The notes: a model not told the origin generated them from the sequence alone. DNA of 64,000 bases from Dechloromonas hortensis (GCF_009469765.1 NZ_SSSQ01000003.1:1-64000); one strand, 5' to 3'; numbered from the stretch's first letter, positions 52,856 through 61,898 are shown. Numbers and translations are program-made.

Positions 52856-54638
52856 CGGGGTCTCCTGCGGCGGGCAGCGTCAGCACGAAAACGGCGCCGC
52901 CCTCGGGCGCATTGTGCGCGCTCAGCGTACCGCCGTAACTTTCGACGATGGTCAGCGAAATGGCCAGGCCGAGGCCTAGGCCTTCGCCGGCCGGCTTGGT
53001 GGTGTAGAAAGGTTCGAACAGGTGGTGGCGCACTTCCTCGGCCAGGCCGGAGCCGTGGTCGCGGACTTCGATGGCGACCCGTTCGCCGTCATGGCGGGTG
53101 CCGACTTCGAGCAGGGCATCGGTCTGGCCGGCCATCGCATCGAGTCCGTTGCGCAGCAGATTGACCAGCACCTGTTCCAGCCGGCCGGCTTCGGCGATCA
53201 GCCGCAGGTCCCGGGCGACCGGGGCGACGGCGATGCGGGCGGCGGTTTCGCGGCGGCGCGGCTCGACGATCATCAGCGCATGCTCGATGGCGTTGGCGAC
53301 GCTGACCGGCTGCGGGGTCGGCGCTTCCTTGCGGGCGAAGATCTTGAGCTGGCGGACGATGCGGCCGGTACGCTCGACCAGTTCGCTGATCATCTGCAGG
53401 TTTTCGGCCACTTCGCCATGTCGACCGCGGGCGAGCAGGGCGCTGGCGTTGTCGGCGAAGGTTTGCAGCGCGGCCAGCGGCTGGTTGAGTTCGTGGCTGA
53501 TGCCGGCCGACATCTGGCCGAGGGTCGCCAGCTTGCCCGCCTGGACTGCGGCATCGCGCGTTTCGCGCAGGATGGCCTTGGTGCTTTCGAGAGCAGCGAT
53601 CTGTTCGGTGAGGTCGGCCGTGCGTTCGGCGATGCGGCTTTCCAGCTCGCCATAAACGCGGCGCAATTCCTCGCGGCGGCGGGCGCGGTGGCGGAAGTGG
53701 GCGGCCAGGCCGAGCAGGAAGGCGGCGGCGAAGGCAACGGCAATGGCGCCGCCGAGGGCTGCCGCCCGGGCTTCGCCCGGATTGCCGAACTGCACGACCT
53801 GCCAGCCCTGTGTGCCGACCGGACGGGTATGGATCAGCCATTCGCGCGGCGCTTCTCCGGGCAGGCTCAGATGCTGCGGCTGGTCGGAATCGAGGCTGAA
53901 AGCGCGATCGGTCAGCGCGGTAATGGGCTGGCCACCATATTGCTGCGTATCGGCCAGCCGCGCGCTGACCGCTTCGGCCAACGGCGCCAGGGTGCGATAG
54001 CGCAGCTTGCGACTGGACGAGAGGAAGACGATGCCGTCGCCGTCGGCCAATAGCAGTGTTTCGCCGGCGCCGGCCAGGGCCTGTTCGAGGCTATCCAGAC
54101 CAACCTTGACGACGATGACACCCAGCGCCGCATCCTTTTCCCGGACCGGAGCGGCAAGGAAGTAGCCGGCTTCACCGGTCGTCACGCCGACGCCGTAGAA
54201 ACGGCCCAGGCCGCGCTCAAGGGCATTGCGAAAATACGGCCGGAAGGCGTAGTTGTGGCCGATGAAGCTGTGCGGCTGACGCCAGTTGCTGGCGGCAAGC
54301 GTCTTCCCGCGGGCATCGATCAGGTAGGCCACGGCGACCGCGGCGCCTTGCTGCGCCGCTTCGAGATAGGCGTTGGCGGCGGCGACCCGTTGCGGGTTTT
54401 CCGGCTCATGCAGCAGGGCGAGCAGCGAAGGGTCGAGGGCGAGCAGGCCGGGCAGCGCTTCGTGCCGGGAAAGTGTCGCTTCGAGCGACAGGGCAAAGGC
54501 GTCGAGGCGTTGTGCCGAAAGGCGCCGTTCGCCATCGAGATGGAAGGCGAACAGCGCCCGGTAGGTCAGCCAGCCGAGCAGCAGGCAGCAGCCGAGCGCT
54601 GCTGTCAGCAGGAACAGGAAGCGGCGTTTGGGTTCGAT
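52836..54638 (-). CDS. dctB: DctB-like sensor histidine kinase, non-standard start
   Basis: Two-membrane-span kinase for a dicarboxylate-like ligand. The first ordinary start is GTG 54332, but in-frame coding continues upstream and encodes a basic stretch plus membrane helix (KRRFLFLLTAALGCCLLLGW) and the start of the periplasmic sensor. No ATG, GTG or TTG lies in frame between the stop of the upstream transporter gene (54660-54662) and 54332. ATC at 54638, about 9 bp after GGAG, is my best guess, giving 600 residues as for DctB. Further domains are a double-PAS-like sensor (RYYGVGVTTGEAGYFLAAPVREKD region), a second membrane segment (AAALGGAIAVAFAAAFLLGL), HisKA (SAGISHELNQPLAALQTF) and an ATPase domain (GLGLGLAIS). 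Confidence 0.8.
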   Translation of the reverse strand: MEPKRRFLFLLTAALGCCLLLGWLTYRALFAFHLDGERRLSAQRLDAFALSLEATLSRHEALPGLLALDPSLLALLHEPENPQRVAAANAYLEAAQQGAAVAVAYLIDARGKTLAASNWRQPHSFIGHNYAFRPYFRNALERGLGRFYGVGVTTGEAGYFLAAPVREKDAALGVIVVKVGLDSLEQALAGAGETLLLADGDGIVFLSSSRKLRYRTLAPLAEAVSARLADTQQYGGQPITALTDRAFSLDSDQPQHLSLPGEAPREWLIHTRPVGTQGWQVVQFGNPGEARAAALGGAIAVAFAAAFLLGLAAHFRHRARRREELRRVYGELESRIAERTADLTEQIAALESTKAILRETRDAAVQAGKLATLGQMSAGISHELNQPLAALQTFADNASALLARGRHGEVAENLQMISELVERTGRIVRQLKIFARKEAPTPQPVSVANAIEHALMIVEPRRRETAARIAVAPVARDLRLIAEAGRLEQVLVNLLRNGLDAMAGQTDALLEVGTRHDGERVAIEVRDHGSGLAEEVRHHLFEPFYTTKPAGEGLGLGLAISLTIVESYGGTLSAHNAPEGGAVFVLTLPAAGDPDAPSDT

Positions 54639-54659
54639 GCTGCTGCGCTCCGCCGCTGA

Positions 54660-56123
54660 TTACCAGTAACCCAGAATCGACCACCAGATGCTGCCGACGA
54701 CGATCCAGATGACGAGATTGACCACGCTCATCACCAGCCCGGCGAACCACCACTGGCCGAGCGTTGTGTAGCCCGAGTTGTAGATGATCGGTGAGGTGCC
54801 GGTTGCGTAATGGGTCAGTGTCATCATGATGCTCGAGGCGGCGGCCATGATCAGCGCGTAGGCCATCGGCGGTGCACCGAGGGCGATGCCGGCGGCGTAG
54901 AAGGCACCGAACATGGCGGTGATGTGGGCGGTCGTGCTGGCGAACATGTAGTGGGCATAGGTATAGGCGAGCAGCAGCAAAATCCCGGCGCCGACCCCGA
55001 TGCCGAGGTGTTCGATGCCGCCTTGGAGGCTCTTCGACAGCCAGGGAACGACCCCCAGCTTGTTGAGGAAAGTGGCCATCATGACCAGGGCGGCAAACCA
55101 GACCACGGTATCCCAGGCCCCCTTTTCGTTCAGGACGTCGTCCCAGCTCAGCACCCCGGAGATCAGCAACAGCGCCAGGCCGCTGACCGCCGCCGCCGTC
55201 GGATCGACGGCGTAGTCATCGCCGAAGAGCAGTTCGGGCACGCCGGCCCAGAGGAAAAGCAACCAGGCGAAAACGCCGAGCAGGATTTTTTCGCTGCCCT
55301 TGATCGGCCCGAGTTCCGTCAGTTTCGTCTTGGCAAAGTCGTGCGCCGCATGGGTGTCGGTGATCTCTGGCGGGTAAACCTTGAACAGGACCAGCGGCAT
55401 GACCAGAATGGCGATCAGCCCGGGCAGCAGCATGGCCAGCGCCCAGGTGCCCCAGGACAGGTCGATCTGGGCGCCGGTCGCATCGGCAACCAGCTTGACG
55501 ATGAGCGGGTTGGGGGCGGTCGCGGTGATGAACATGGCGGAAGTGATCGGGTTGGCGTGGTAATTGACCAGTGCCAGGTAACGGCCGATCTTGCCCTCGC
55601 TACCCTGTTCAGGCGACGAGTCGAAGCTGCGCGCGATGGATTTCATGATCGGGTGCATGATGCCGCCGCCGCGCGCCGTGTTGCTCGGCGTGACTGGTGC
55701 CAGAACTAGTTCGGAGAGACTCAGCGCGTAACCGATGCCAATCGTCTTTCGGCCGAACAGGGCGATGAACCAGTAGCCGATGCGGGCGCCGAGGCCGGTC
55801 TTGATCAGGCCGCGCGAGATCATGATCGAGACGCCAATCAGCCAGATTAGCGGATTGGCGAAACCGCTCAGGGCATCGGCGATGGCGGTGCCCGGCTTGT
55901 CGCTGGTGACGCCGAGCAGGGCCACCAGCGCAATGCCGATCATGGCCAGGGCACCGATCGGCATCACCTTGCCGATGATGGCCGCGATGGTGCCGACAAA
56001 CAGGGCGAGCAAATGCCAGGCTTGCGGCTTGACGCCTTCCGGCACCGGGATGACGAACCAGATGAGCAGCCCCAGGCCGATCGCGATAAGGGCTGGGCGG
56101 AGCTTGAAAGCATCGTTGTTCAT
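54660..56123 (-). CDS. DASS-family (CitT/TtdT-like) anion transporter
   Basis: Inner-membrane transporter for di- or tricarboxylates. The 487-residue product has about 12 membrane segments. Signatures are SELVLAPVTPSNTARGGGIMHPI (the SNT-type substrate motif of the family) and, in the second half, THYATGTSPIIYNSGY (a repeat of that motif). Ribosome site AGGAGAGA. It follows the ABC ATPase gene by 73 bp on the same strand and precedes dctB directly, so the DctB/DctD pair probably responds to its substrate. Confidence 0.9.
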   Translation of the reverse strand: MNNDAFKLRPALIAIGLGLLIWFVIPVPEGVKPQAWHLLALFVGTIAAIIGKVMPIGALAMIGIALVALLGVTSDKPGTAIADALSGFANPLIWLIGVSIMISRGLIKTGLGARIGYWFIALFGRKTIGIGYALSLSELVLAPVTPSNTARGGGIMHPIMKSIARSFDSSPEQGSEGKIGRYLALVNYHANPITSAMFITATAPNPLIVKLVADATGAQIDLSWGTWALAMLLPGLIAILVMPLVLFKVYPPEITDTHAAHDFAKTKLTELGPIKGSEKILLGVFAWLLFLWAGVPELLFGDDYAVDPTAAAVSGLALLLISGVLSWDDVLNEKGAWDTVVWFAALVMMATFLNKLGVVPWLSKSLQGGIEHLGIGVGAGILLLLAYTYAHYMFASTTAHITAMFGAFYAAGIALGAPPMAYALIMAAASSIMMTLTHYATGTSPIIYNSGYTTLGQWWFAGLVMSVVNLVIWIVVGSIWWSILGYW

Positions 56124-56160
56124 GGTCGTCTCTCCTGTGGCTGGATGACTGCGGATAGAC

Positions 56161-56178
56161 GGGCACCGAGCCTGCCGG
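56161..56178 (-). promoter_or_regulatory. Weak sigma-54-like element before the DASS gene
   Basis: On the minus strand GG (56176-56175) and GC (56164-56163) are separated by 10 bp in a CCGGCAGG...GTGCC context, resembling a -24/-12 promoter but with several mismatches. It would start transcription about 28 bp before the gene. Confidence 0.3.
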
Positions 56179-56196
56179 CGCCCGCCCGATATCTGC

Positions 56197-56988
56197 TTAG
56201 TCTATCGCGGCCAGCTTCAGTTCGGCATCGGCATGACGCTGTTGTTCCTCCATCACCAGCCGGCCGAGTTCGCGTTTGAGATCGTTGAAGGCGGCCGACG
56301 AGGGGTCGCGCGGCCGGGGCATGTCGACGACCTGGTCGCGCTTGACCGTGCCCGGGCGGTAGGTCATGACGACGATGCGGTCGGCCAGGTAGATCGACTC
56401 TTCAATCGAGTGGGTGACGAAGAGGATGGTCTTGCCCAGCTTTTCCCAGATGCGCAGCAGTTCGTCCTGCAGGTTGCGCCGGGTCAGCGCGTCGAGGGCG
56501 CCGAAGGGCTCGTCCATCAGCATGATCGGCGAATCGAGCGCCAGCACGCGGGCGATGGCGACGCGCTGGCGCATGCCGCCGGACAGATCCTTCGGGAAGC
56601 GGTCGCGGAAGTCGTTGAGGTGCAGCAGGTCGAGCAGTTGATTGACGGTGAGGTCGATCTCGGCCTTTTCCTTCTTCTGGATTTCCAGGCCGAAGGCGAT
56701 GTTCTGGGCGACGGTCATCCACGGGAACAGCGCGTATTCCTGAAAAACCATGCCGCGATCCGGGCCGGGGCCGGTGATCTTCTTGCCTTCGACGGTGATC
56801 TCGCCGGCGGAGGGCAGTGCGAAACCGGCCACGGCGTTGAGCAGCGTCGATTTGCCGCAGCCGGAGGGGCCGAGCAGGCAGACGAATTCGCCGGCCTTGA
56901 TTTCGAGATTGATGTCCTTTAGCGCGATGACATCCTTGCCCGGCGTCTTGAAGACTTTCTGGACGTTGTTGACGATGATTTGGGCCAT
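56197..56988 (-). CDS. NitT/TauT-type ABC transporter ATPase
   Basis: The 263-residue product is of the SsuB/TauB/NrtD group. Walker A is GPSGCGKST (about 40-48), the Q-loop VFQEYALFPWM, the signature LSGGMRQRVAIARVL, Walker B PIMLMDEPFGALD and the H-loop FVTHSIEES. Its start is 1 bp downstream of the permease stop. Together with that permease and the binding protein it forms a complete importer. Confidence 0.94.
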   Translation of the reverse strand: MAQIIVNNVQKVFKTPGKDVIALKDINLEIKAGEFVCLLGPSGCGKSTLLNAVAGFALPSAGEITVEGKKITGPGPDRGMVFQEYALFPWMTVAQNIAFGLEIQKKEKAEIDLTVNQLLDLLHLNDFRDRFPKDLSGGMRQRVAIARVLALDSPIMLMDEPFGALDALTRRNLQDELLRIWEKLGKTILFVTHSIEESIYLADRIVVMTYRPGTVKRDQVVDMPRPRDPSSAAFNDLKRELGRLVMEEQQRHADAELKLAAID

Positions 56989-56989
56989 G

Positions 56990-57802
56990 TTAGTGCTCCA
57001 GGCCGCGGTGCCAGCGCAGCAGATGGTTGTTCAGGCGGCTGACCGCGCTGTCGATGAAGAGGCCGAGCAGGCCGATGGTGATCATGCCGGCGATGATCTT
57101 GTCCGACCACATGAACTCCCGTGCTTCGAGGATGCGGAAGCCGAGGCCGTCATTGACCGCGATCATTTCGGAAACGATCACCACGATGAAGGCGGTGCCG
57201 ATGCCGATCCGCACACCGGCCAGGATGTAGGGCGTCGCGGCCGGCAGGATGACGCGGGTGAACATCGTCCATTGGCCGACCCCGAGATTGCGGGCGGCAC
57301 GCAGGAAGATGCCGTCCACCTGACGAACACCGGCGATGGTGTTCATCAGCACCGGGAAGAAGGCGCCGATGGCGATCAGGAAGAAGGACGGCGGATTGCC
57401 CAGGCCGAACCAGAGGATCGCCAGCGGAATGTAGGCGATCGGCGGAATCGGCCGCAGGATCTGCATCAGCGGGTTGAACAGGTCGTAGGTACGCGGGCTG
57501 GCGCCCATCAGCAGGCCGAGCGGCAGGGCCAGGCCGGCACCGATGACAAAGCCGGCGATGACGCGGAACAGGCTGGAATAGGCGTCATGCAGCAATTCGC
57601 CGGAGATCAGCCAGGCCAGGTAGCTCTGGCCGGCTTCCTGTGGTTGCATCGGCAGCAGGTAGGCCCACCACTTGGCGGCAACCGCGGTCGGCGACGGGAG
57701 CAGGACTTCGGAGAACAGGCCGAAGCGCGAGCCGGCCTCCCAGAGGATGAGCAACAGCACCGGGACAAGGGCGCCGTGCAGGAAGTCTTTCAGGTTTTTC
57801 AT
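56990..57802 (-). CDS. NitT/TauT-type ABC transporter permease
   Basis: The 270-residue product has about six membrane segments. The coupling loop is seen as RAARNLGVGQWTMFTRVILPAATPYILAGVRIGIGTAF, containing the EAA-like motif of SsuC/TauC permeases. It starts 10 bp after the binding-protein stop. Confidence 0.93.
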   Translation of the reverse strand: MKNLKDFLHGALVPVLLLILWEAGSRFGLFSEVLLPSPTAVAAKWWAYLLPMQPQEAGQSYLAWLISGELLHDAYSSLFRVIAGFVIGAGLALPLGLLMGASPRTYDLFNPLMQILRPIPPIAYIPLAILWFGLGNPPSFFLIAIGAFFPVLMNTIAGVRQVDGIFLRAARNLGVGQWTMFTRVILPAATPYILAGVRIGIGTAFIVVIVSEMIAVNDGLGFRILEAREFMWSDKIIAGMITIGLLGLFIDSAVSRLNNHLLRWHRGLEH

Positions 57803-57812
57803 CGGGATCGCC

Positions 57813-58793
57813 TCACTTTACCTTGAGGTCGGCCTTGGCCTTCTGCAGCAGGTCGAGCTTGACCCATTCGGCGGCCTTGGGCGGCTTCTGCATGCGGCCG
57901 ACGCCGTACTTGTTCATGAAGTCGGTGGTGATGTCGATATGTTCGAGGCTGACGTCGTAGGTGTAGTCGGCGTTATCCATCGCGTCCTTGAAGTCCTGCG
58001 GGGAAATCTGGCCCTTGAACATCGACTCGCGGACATACTTTTCGGCCAGCGCCGTGTCGTTGTTGAACAGCGCGGTCGTCTCGACGAAACACTTCATCAG
58101 ACGCTGGGCGACGTCCTTTTTCTCGGTGTACATCTTCTCGGTCATCACCAGCAGGCGGACCGGCTCGCCCATTTTGGTGGTGTAGGGCTTCATGATCTCG
58201 ACCCCGAACTTCTTGTTGAGGGCCTGCGACGACTGCGGTTCGGACTGGTTCATGGCGTCGATCTGCTTGGCGGCCAGGGCCTGGTTGAGGTCGGCGAAAG
58301 CGAGGAAGACGATCTGTACGTCCTTGCCCGGCTTGTCGGACCAGGAGAGGCCGGCCTTTTCCAGCTCGGCGTAGAGCAGCAGTTCGTGGGCGCCGCCGCG
58401 GGTGACACCGACCTTCTTGCCCTTCATGTCGGCCAGCGACTTGATGCCGGAATCGACGCCGCCGACGATGCGCGCACCGCCCTTGGCGAAGCCGGCGACG
58501 GTGACGATCGGCACGCCGTTGGCGCGGCCGGAGATGGCACCGTCGGAAGCCAGTGCGGCGATGTCGATTTCACCGGCGACGATGGCCGGCATGATGTCCG
58601 GGCCTTTCGGGAACATGCGTTCCTCGACCTTCAGGTTGTACTTGCCACAGGCTTCCTTCATGTAGGAGACGGCGCCGTAATGGGCGAATTTCAGGTTGCC
58701 CAGACGAACGACGTCGGGTGCCTGAGCCAGTGCAGCGAGCGGGGCGCCGACACCAAAGGTGGCGAGCAGGGCAAGACGGATGGACTTGTGCAT
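57813..58793 (-). CDS. NitT/TauT-type ABC transporter substrate-binding protein
   Basis: The product has 326 residues from ATG 58793 behind AGGAGATATCC; longer in-frame openings upstream cross the promoter and are not used. The signal peptide is about 23 residues (ending ALA). The NMT1/SsuA-like fold shows VVRLGNLKFAHYGAVSYMKEACG, GPDIMPAIVAGEIDIAALASDGAISGRANGVPIVTV and GKKVGVTRGGAHELLL. Family substrates include sulfonates, nitrate, aromatic acids and pyrimidine precursors; this one is unknown. Sigma-54-type promoter upstream. Confidence 0.92.
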   Translation of the reverse strand: MHKSIRLALLATFGVGAPLAALAQAPDVVRLGNLKFAHYGAVSYMKEACGKYNLKVEERMFPKGPDIMPAIVAGEIDIAALASDGAISGRANGVPIVTVAGFAKGGARIVGGVDSGIKSLADMKGKKVGVTRGGAHELLLYAELEKAGLSWSDKPGKDVQIVFLAFADLNQALAAKQIDAMNQSEPQSSQALNKKFGVEIMKPYTTKMGEPVRLLVMTEKMYTEKKDVAQRLMKCFVETTALFNNDTALAEKYVRESMFKGQISPQDFKDAMDNADYTYDVSLEHIDITTDFMNKYGVGRMQKPPKAAEWVKLDLLQKAKADLKVK

Positions 58794-58847
58794 GGATATC
58801 TCCTCCAGAGTTTTTCGTAGGCCGCAGTGCGGATTGCGTGAATACAA

Positions 58848-58865
58848 TCGCAGGAGATGTGCCAG
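58848..58865 (-). promoter_or_regulatory. Sigma-54 (-24/-12) promoter of the ABC transporter operon
   Basis: On the minus strand CTGGCACATCTCCTGCGA has GG at 58863-58862 and GC at 58851-58850 with the required 10-bp gap. TGGCAC is a perfect -24. The predicted start is near 58838, about 45 bp before the gene. Confidence 0.8.
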
Positions 58866-58958
58866 GCAGCTTTTCCTTCGCAAGTCATTGAATGCAATTA
58901 ACTCCGTACTTTGCTGGACGGTGGGCGAGTGCAGAAATTCGGAATTGCCGGCTTGGGT

Positions 58959-58976
58959 TGTGCGGATTTCCGCACA
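58959..58976. promoter_or_regulatory. Perfect 18-bp palindrome, candidate sigma-54 enhancer site
   Basis: TGTGCGGA-TT-TCCGCACA is a perfect inverted repeat centred about 130 bp upstream of the predicted sigma-54 start. Size, symmetry and distance fit an upstream activator site for an NtrC/DctD-type regulator. Confidence 0.65.
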
Positions 58977-59019
58977 GATGGCGTGGTTGGCGATGCTTTC
59001 CCGGCCCGGGCAAAGGCGA

Positions 59020-59883
59020 TCAGGCTGGCGCCGTTTCCCACAGCCCGTGGACGGCAAGTCGGTTGTCGTCGGGCAGAAAAACACTGTAGGCGCCCTGCAT
59101 GGCATCGAGCGATTGACAGCCGAAGACGGCATGAGCCGGGAGATGGATCGGTCGCCGGAAAACGGCGCTGATGGCAAGCAGTGGCCGGCTGCTGCCGTTT
59201 TCGATAGTCGCCGCCGCCCGGGCAACGACATACATGCCATGGGCAATTGCCCCACTGAAGCCGAAGCGCCGGGCCAGCACGGCCGAGAGGTGGATCGGGT
59301 TGTAGTCTCCGGCGAGCCGGGCGTAGCGGCGAATGAGCGATTTCTCAAATTGCCAGTCGGCGGCGACCAACGATTCTGGCGGCTCTTCGGGCTCAACGGG
59401 GGCGCCCGGCAGCCTGCGGCGTTTGCCGGGCAAGCGGTATTCGCTGCTGCCGGAAAGCAGGCTACGGCCGGCCTGCGTCACTTCCACGGTGAAGGTGACT
59501 TTGTGTGTATCGCCCGTCGCTTGCGGCAGCAGTGAAACCTGTATTTCCAGATTCGAATCCGCTCGTGGAATGGCATGCAGGCGCAACTCATTGCCGCTGT
59601 GAATCAGGCCGGGGATGGAGTGGGGAAAGCGTCGATCGAACATCAGCGCCAGTTGGGCGCGTTGGGCCAGGAGGTAAAAATAGGTCAGGGGCGGCGTTGA
59701 CCGGCGGAAATCGAAGAATCGGCGGTATCGCTCGATGTGCGCCAGGTCGATGCCGCTGACTGCGAAGTGACGGGAAAACCCGGGCGTAGTCTGAACCTGC
59801 TCCTTGCGGCGCCAGCAGTTGGCGACACCGGCCAGCAGCAAGGCGGGCAGGGCCGGCAGCCGGGGGGATGCGGAGGGCGTCAT
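59020..59883 (-). CDS. MaoC-like hotdog dehydratase-family protein
   Basis: The product has 287 residues from ATG 59883; an in-frame extension to 59994 overlaps the upstream gene. The N-terminal half (about 40-180) looks like one hotdog domain. The C-terminal half has the MaoC hydratase motif RYARLAGDYNPIHLS followed by FSGAIAHGMYVVA, with the catalytic Asp and His. It may be an R-specific enoyl-CoA hydratase or a related acyl-thioester enzyme. It lies 10 bp after a hydrolase gene, last in a three-gene operon. Confidence 0.82.
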   Translation of the reverse strand: MTPSASPRLPALPALLLAGVANCWRRKEQVQTTPGFSRHFAVSGIDLAHIERYRRFFDFRRSTPPLTYFYLLAQRAQLALMFDRRFPHSIPGLIHSGNELRLHAIPRADSNLEIQVSLLPQATGDTHKVTFTVEVTQAGRSLLSGSSEYRLPGKRRRLPGAPVEPEEPPESLVAADWQFEKSLIRRYARLAGDYNPIHLSAVLARRFGFSGAIAHGMYVVARAAATIENGSSRPLLAISAVFRRPIHLPAHAVFGCQSLDAMQGAYSVFLPDDNRLAVHGLWETAPA

Positions 59884-59893
59884 GCGCGGAGGA

Positions 59894-60652
59894 TCAACCG
59901 CGCAGCAGTTGCTGCGACCACTGGCGAACCTGCCCGGCGACCCATGCGCCGTCATCGAGCGGCAGGTCGTGCCCGGCGGTTGGATGTTCGGCAAAAGCGG
60001 CCCCCCAGCGTTGGGCCAATTGGCGCGAACAAGCGGGATTGACCAGACTATCCCGCGCGCTGCCCAGAACTAGCAGAGGGGGCGTTGGTTGGTGCAAGGG
60101 CGCCCGATAGCGGGCGGCGGCCAGCAACTGGCGCCAGGCATTGGCCGGCGAAACCGGGTTTTGCCGGGCGTAGGCCGCCCACTCGGCCTGTTTTTCCGGT
60201 CGTTCCGGCTGGCTGCTGGTCAGGCGGAGGATGGTTTTTTCCCGGCGCGCTGCATCACCACGGCCCAATAGCATTTGCAAGAGGACGGGATAGTTGCGCG
60301 GGCGCAGGCGGTGATAAAAAGGACTGAAGGGACGCAGGCTGGTGTTGATCAGCACGCAGCCGGCCAGTTCATCAGGGTGGCGAACCGCCCAGTCGACGGC
60401 GACCATGGCACCGAGCGACATCGCGAGCAGGAAATAGGGCGGGGCGAGGCCGAGTTCGCCCAGTTGGGCGCGACAGTGTTCGGCCATCGCCGGCACCTGC
60501 GGCGGACTGGCCTGCGCGTTCAGGCTGCCGTTGCCCGGCAGGTCGATGCAGCAGACGGTGGCGCCGCGGCACTCGCGCTGCAGGGTTGCCGGAAAGTCTC
60601 CCCAATGGCGGCGCTCGCGGGTCAGGCCACGCAGCAAAATCCAGGTGCTCAC
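59894..60652 (-). CDS. Alpha/beta hydrolase
   Basis: The product has 252 residues from GTG 60652, which overlaps the upstream stop (GTGA). A longer in-frame opening to 60868 lies within the peptidase gene. The nucleophile elbow is AMSLGAMVA (Ser), the oxyanion region LLRGLTRERRHWG, the acid probably Asp in LVLGSARDSLVNP, and the His in PTAGHDLPLDDG. The fold resembles esterases and thioesterases acting on acyl chains; the substrate is unknown. Confidence 0.85.
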   Translation of the reverse strand: MSTWILLRGLTRERRHWGDFPATLQRECRGATVCCIDLPGNGSLNAQASPPQVPAMAEHCRAQLGELGLAPPYFLLAMSLGAMVAVDWAVRHPDELAGCVLINTSLRPFSPFYHRLRPRNYPVLLQMLLGRGDAARREKTILRLTSSQPERPEKQAEWAAYARQNPVSPANAWRQLLAAARYRAPLHQPTPPLLVLGSARDSLVNPACSRQLAQRWGAAFAEHPTAGHDLPLDDGAWVAGQVRQWSQQLLRG

Positions 60653-61683
60653 GACAGGGGGCGCCGGTACCAGTGCTGCATTGCGTGTTCGCGGTAAAGC
60701 GTGCGCTGTTCTTCGCCAGGCAGCCAGTGCTGGTAACTGCAGGCGGCGCGGACCAGGAAGTCGAGCCAGGCAACATGCCGGCGCAAAACCCGCTGCTGGC
60801 GATGCTCGATCAGCGGATTGAATATCCCGTGACGGGAAAACAGTTGCCGCGGGTTTTTCTTGACCCATAGCCAGGAGCCCATTTCCAGGGTGAGCGGCAG
60901 AAAAACCTGCCCCGGTATTGCGCTGAGGCGCTGGTACAGGTAGTCCCAGAGGTCGCCATGCGCCAGGTACTGTCGGCTTTGCGGCTCGAAGACATAAGGG
61001 TGGTTGGGATGCGTCTGGTCGTAGATTTCCTTCAGCGCGTGCATCTCGGGCAAGTGGGCAATCGGCATCGTGGTGTGGGCATAGGGAAACCAGATCCGGT
61101 CATTGATGCCGAAGCCGGAATGGCAATCCATTGCGATGCCGAAGGGGCGGCCGGAAAACTCCTGGTGCACGACGCTGCACACCGCCTGGTTCTCCTGTTC
61201 CATCGGGGCGTTCGCTGGTCCCCGGTACCAGGGCAGGCGCGAACTGATGCGCTGCCCGCCAAACAGGAACGGAACTCTTTCCGTCGCTTCCAGCGGCGCA
61301 TTGCGCATCAGGTCGACCCCATTCGGGTTGGCCCGGGTGCCGCGCCACATACCGCCTGGATTGATGATCGGCATGAAGACCAGGCGAACCGACTCAAGCT
61401 GCCGATGCAGCACGCTGTCCCAGGGCAGGCGTCGGACCAGGTTGTTCAGATAGGCGAGAACGACGGCGGTGCCGATCCTCTCCAGGCCGTGAAAGCCACC
61501 GAAAAAACCGACCACCGGCAGCGTTGGGTCGGGATTGCCCAGGGTGATTACCTGCACCGGAAATTCCTGCTTGCCGAGACATACCGCGCAGGCTTCGTAG
61601 GTTTGGAGATGCTTGCCGCCTTGCCGGATGATGGCTGCCAGTTCGAGCAGTTCATTGAGGCCTGAATCAGCTACGTCTCGCAA
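60649..61683 (-). CDS. M14-family zinc carboxypeptidase
   Basis: The product has 344 residues. The zinc ligands of M14 peptidases are visible: HxxE in GGFHGLERIG (about 71-74), a distal His in MDCHSGFG, and the catalytic Glu in LTLEMGSW. NPGGMWRGTRANPNGVDLMRN is the conserved Asn-Arg region. No signal peptide is seen, so a cytoplasmic role such as deacylase or peptidase in metabolite processing is likely. It heads an operon with a hydrolase and a MaoC-like gene. Confidence 0.88.
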   Translation of the reverse strand: MRDVADSGLNELLELAAIIRQGGKHLQTYEACAVCLGKQEFPVQVITLGNPDPTLPVVGFFGGFHGLERIGTAVVLAYLNNLVRRLPWDSVLHRQLESVRLVFMPIINPGGMWRGTRANPNGVDLMRNAPLEATERVPFLFGGQRISSRLPWYRGPANAPMEQENQAVCSVVHQEFSGRPFGIAMDCHSGFGINDRIWFPYAHTTMPIAHLPEMHALKEIYDQTHPNHPYVFEPQSRQYLAHGDLWDYLYQRLSAIPGQVFLPLTLEMGSWLWVKKNPRQLFSRHGIFNPLIEHRQQRVLRRHVAWLDFLVRAACSYQHWLPGEEQRTLYREHAMQHWYRRPLS

Positions 61684-61865
61684 TTGCGGAGCACCTCGGG
61701 CGAAGGGTTTGGGCAGGCGCTAACGGCTAGGCGGTTCCCCGGCCGCAGGGCTGACATGCCTGCTTAACATTTCGTCGCTATGGTAAGGGCCAAGCCCCGT
61801 GCTTGAAGATGAAATTTTCATGACAATGCCCCGCTTGCCGCGACGCTGGCACCAGCGGGCAATTT

Positions 61866-61884
61866 CCGGCAGTCAATCTGCCGG
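61866..61884. repeat. Short hairpin before the 38-residue gene
   Basis: CCGGCAG and CTGCCGG pair around TCAAT, immediately upstream of the AGGAGA ribosome site of the small gene. It could affect expression of that gene. The rest of the gap from 61684 to 61865 shows no gene or clear site. Confidence 0.5.
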
Positions 61885-61898
61885 GCAGGAGAATGCGA

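Noticed and set aside
58794..59396. Long N-terminal extension of the ABC binding protein
   Set aside because: It crosses the sigma-54 promoter and the MaoC-like gene. ATG 58793 has a good ribosome site and a proper signal peptide.
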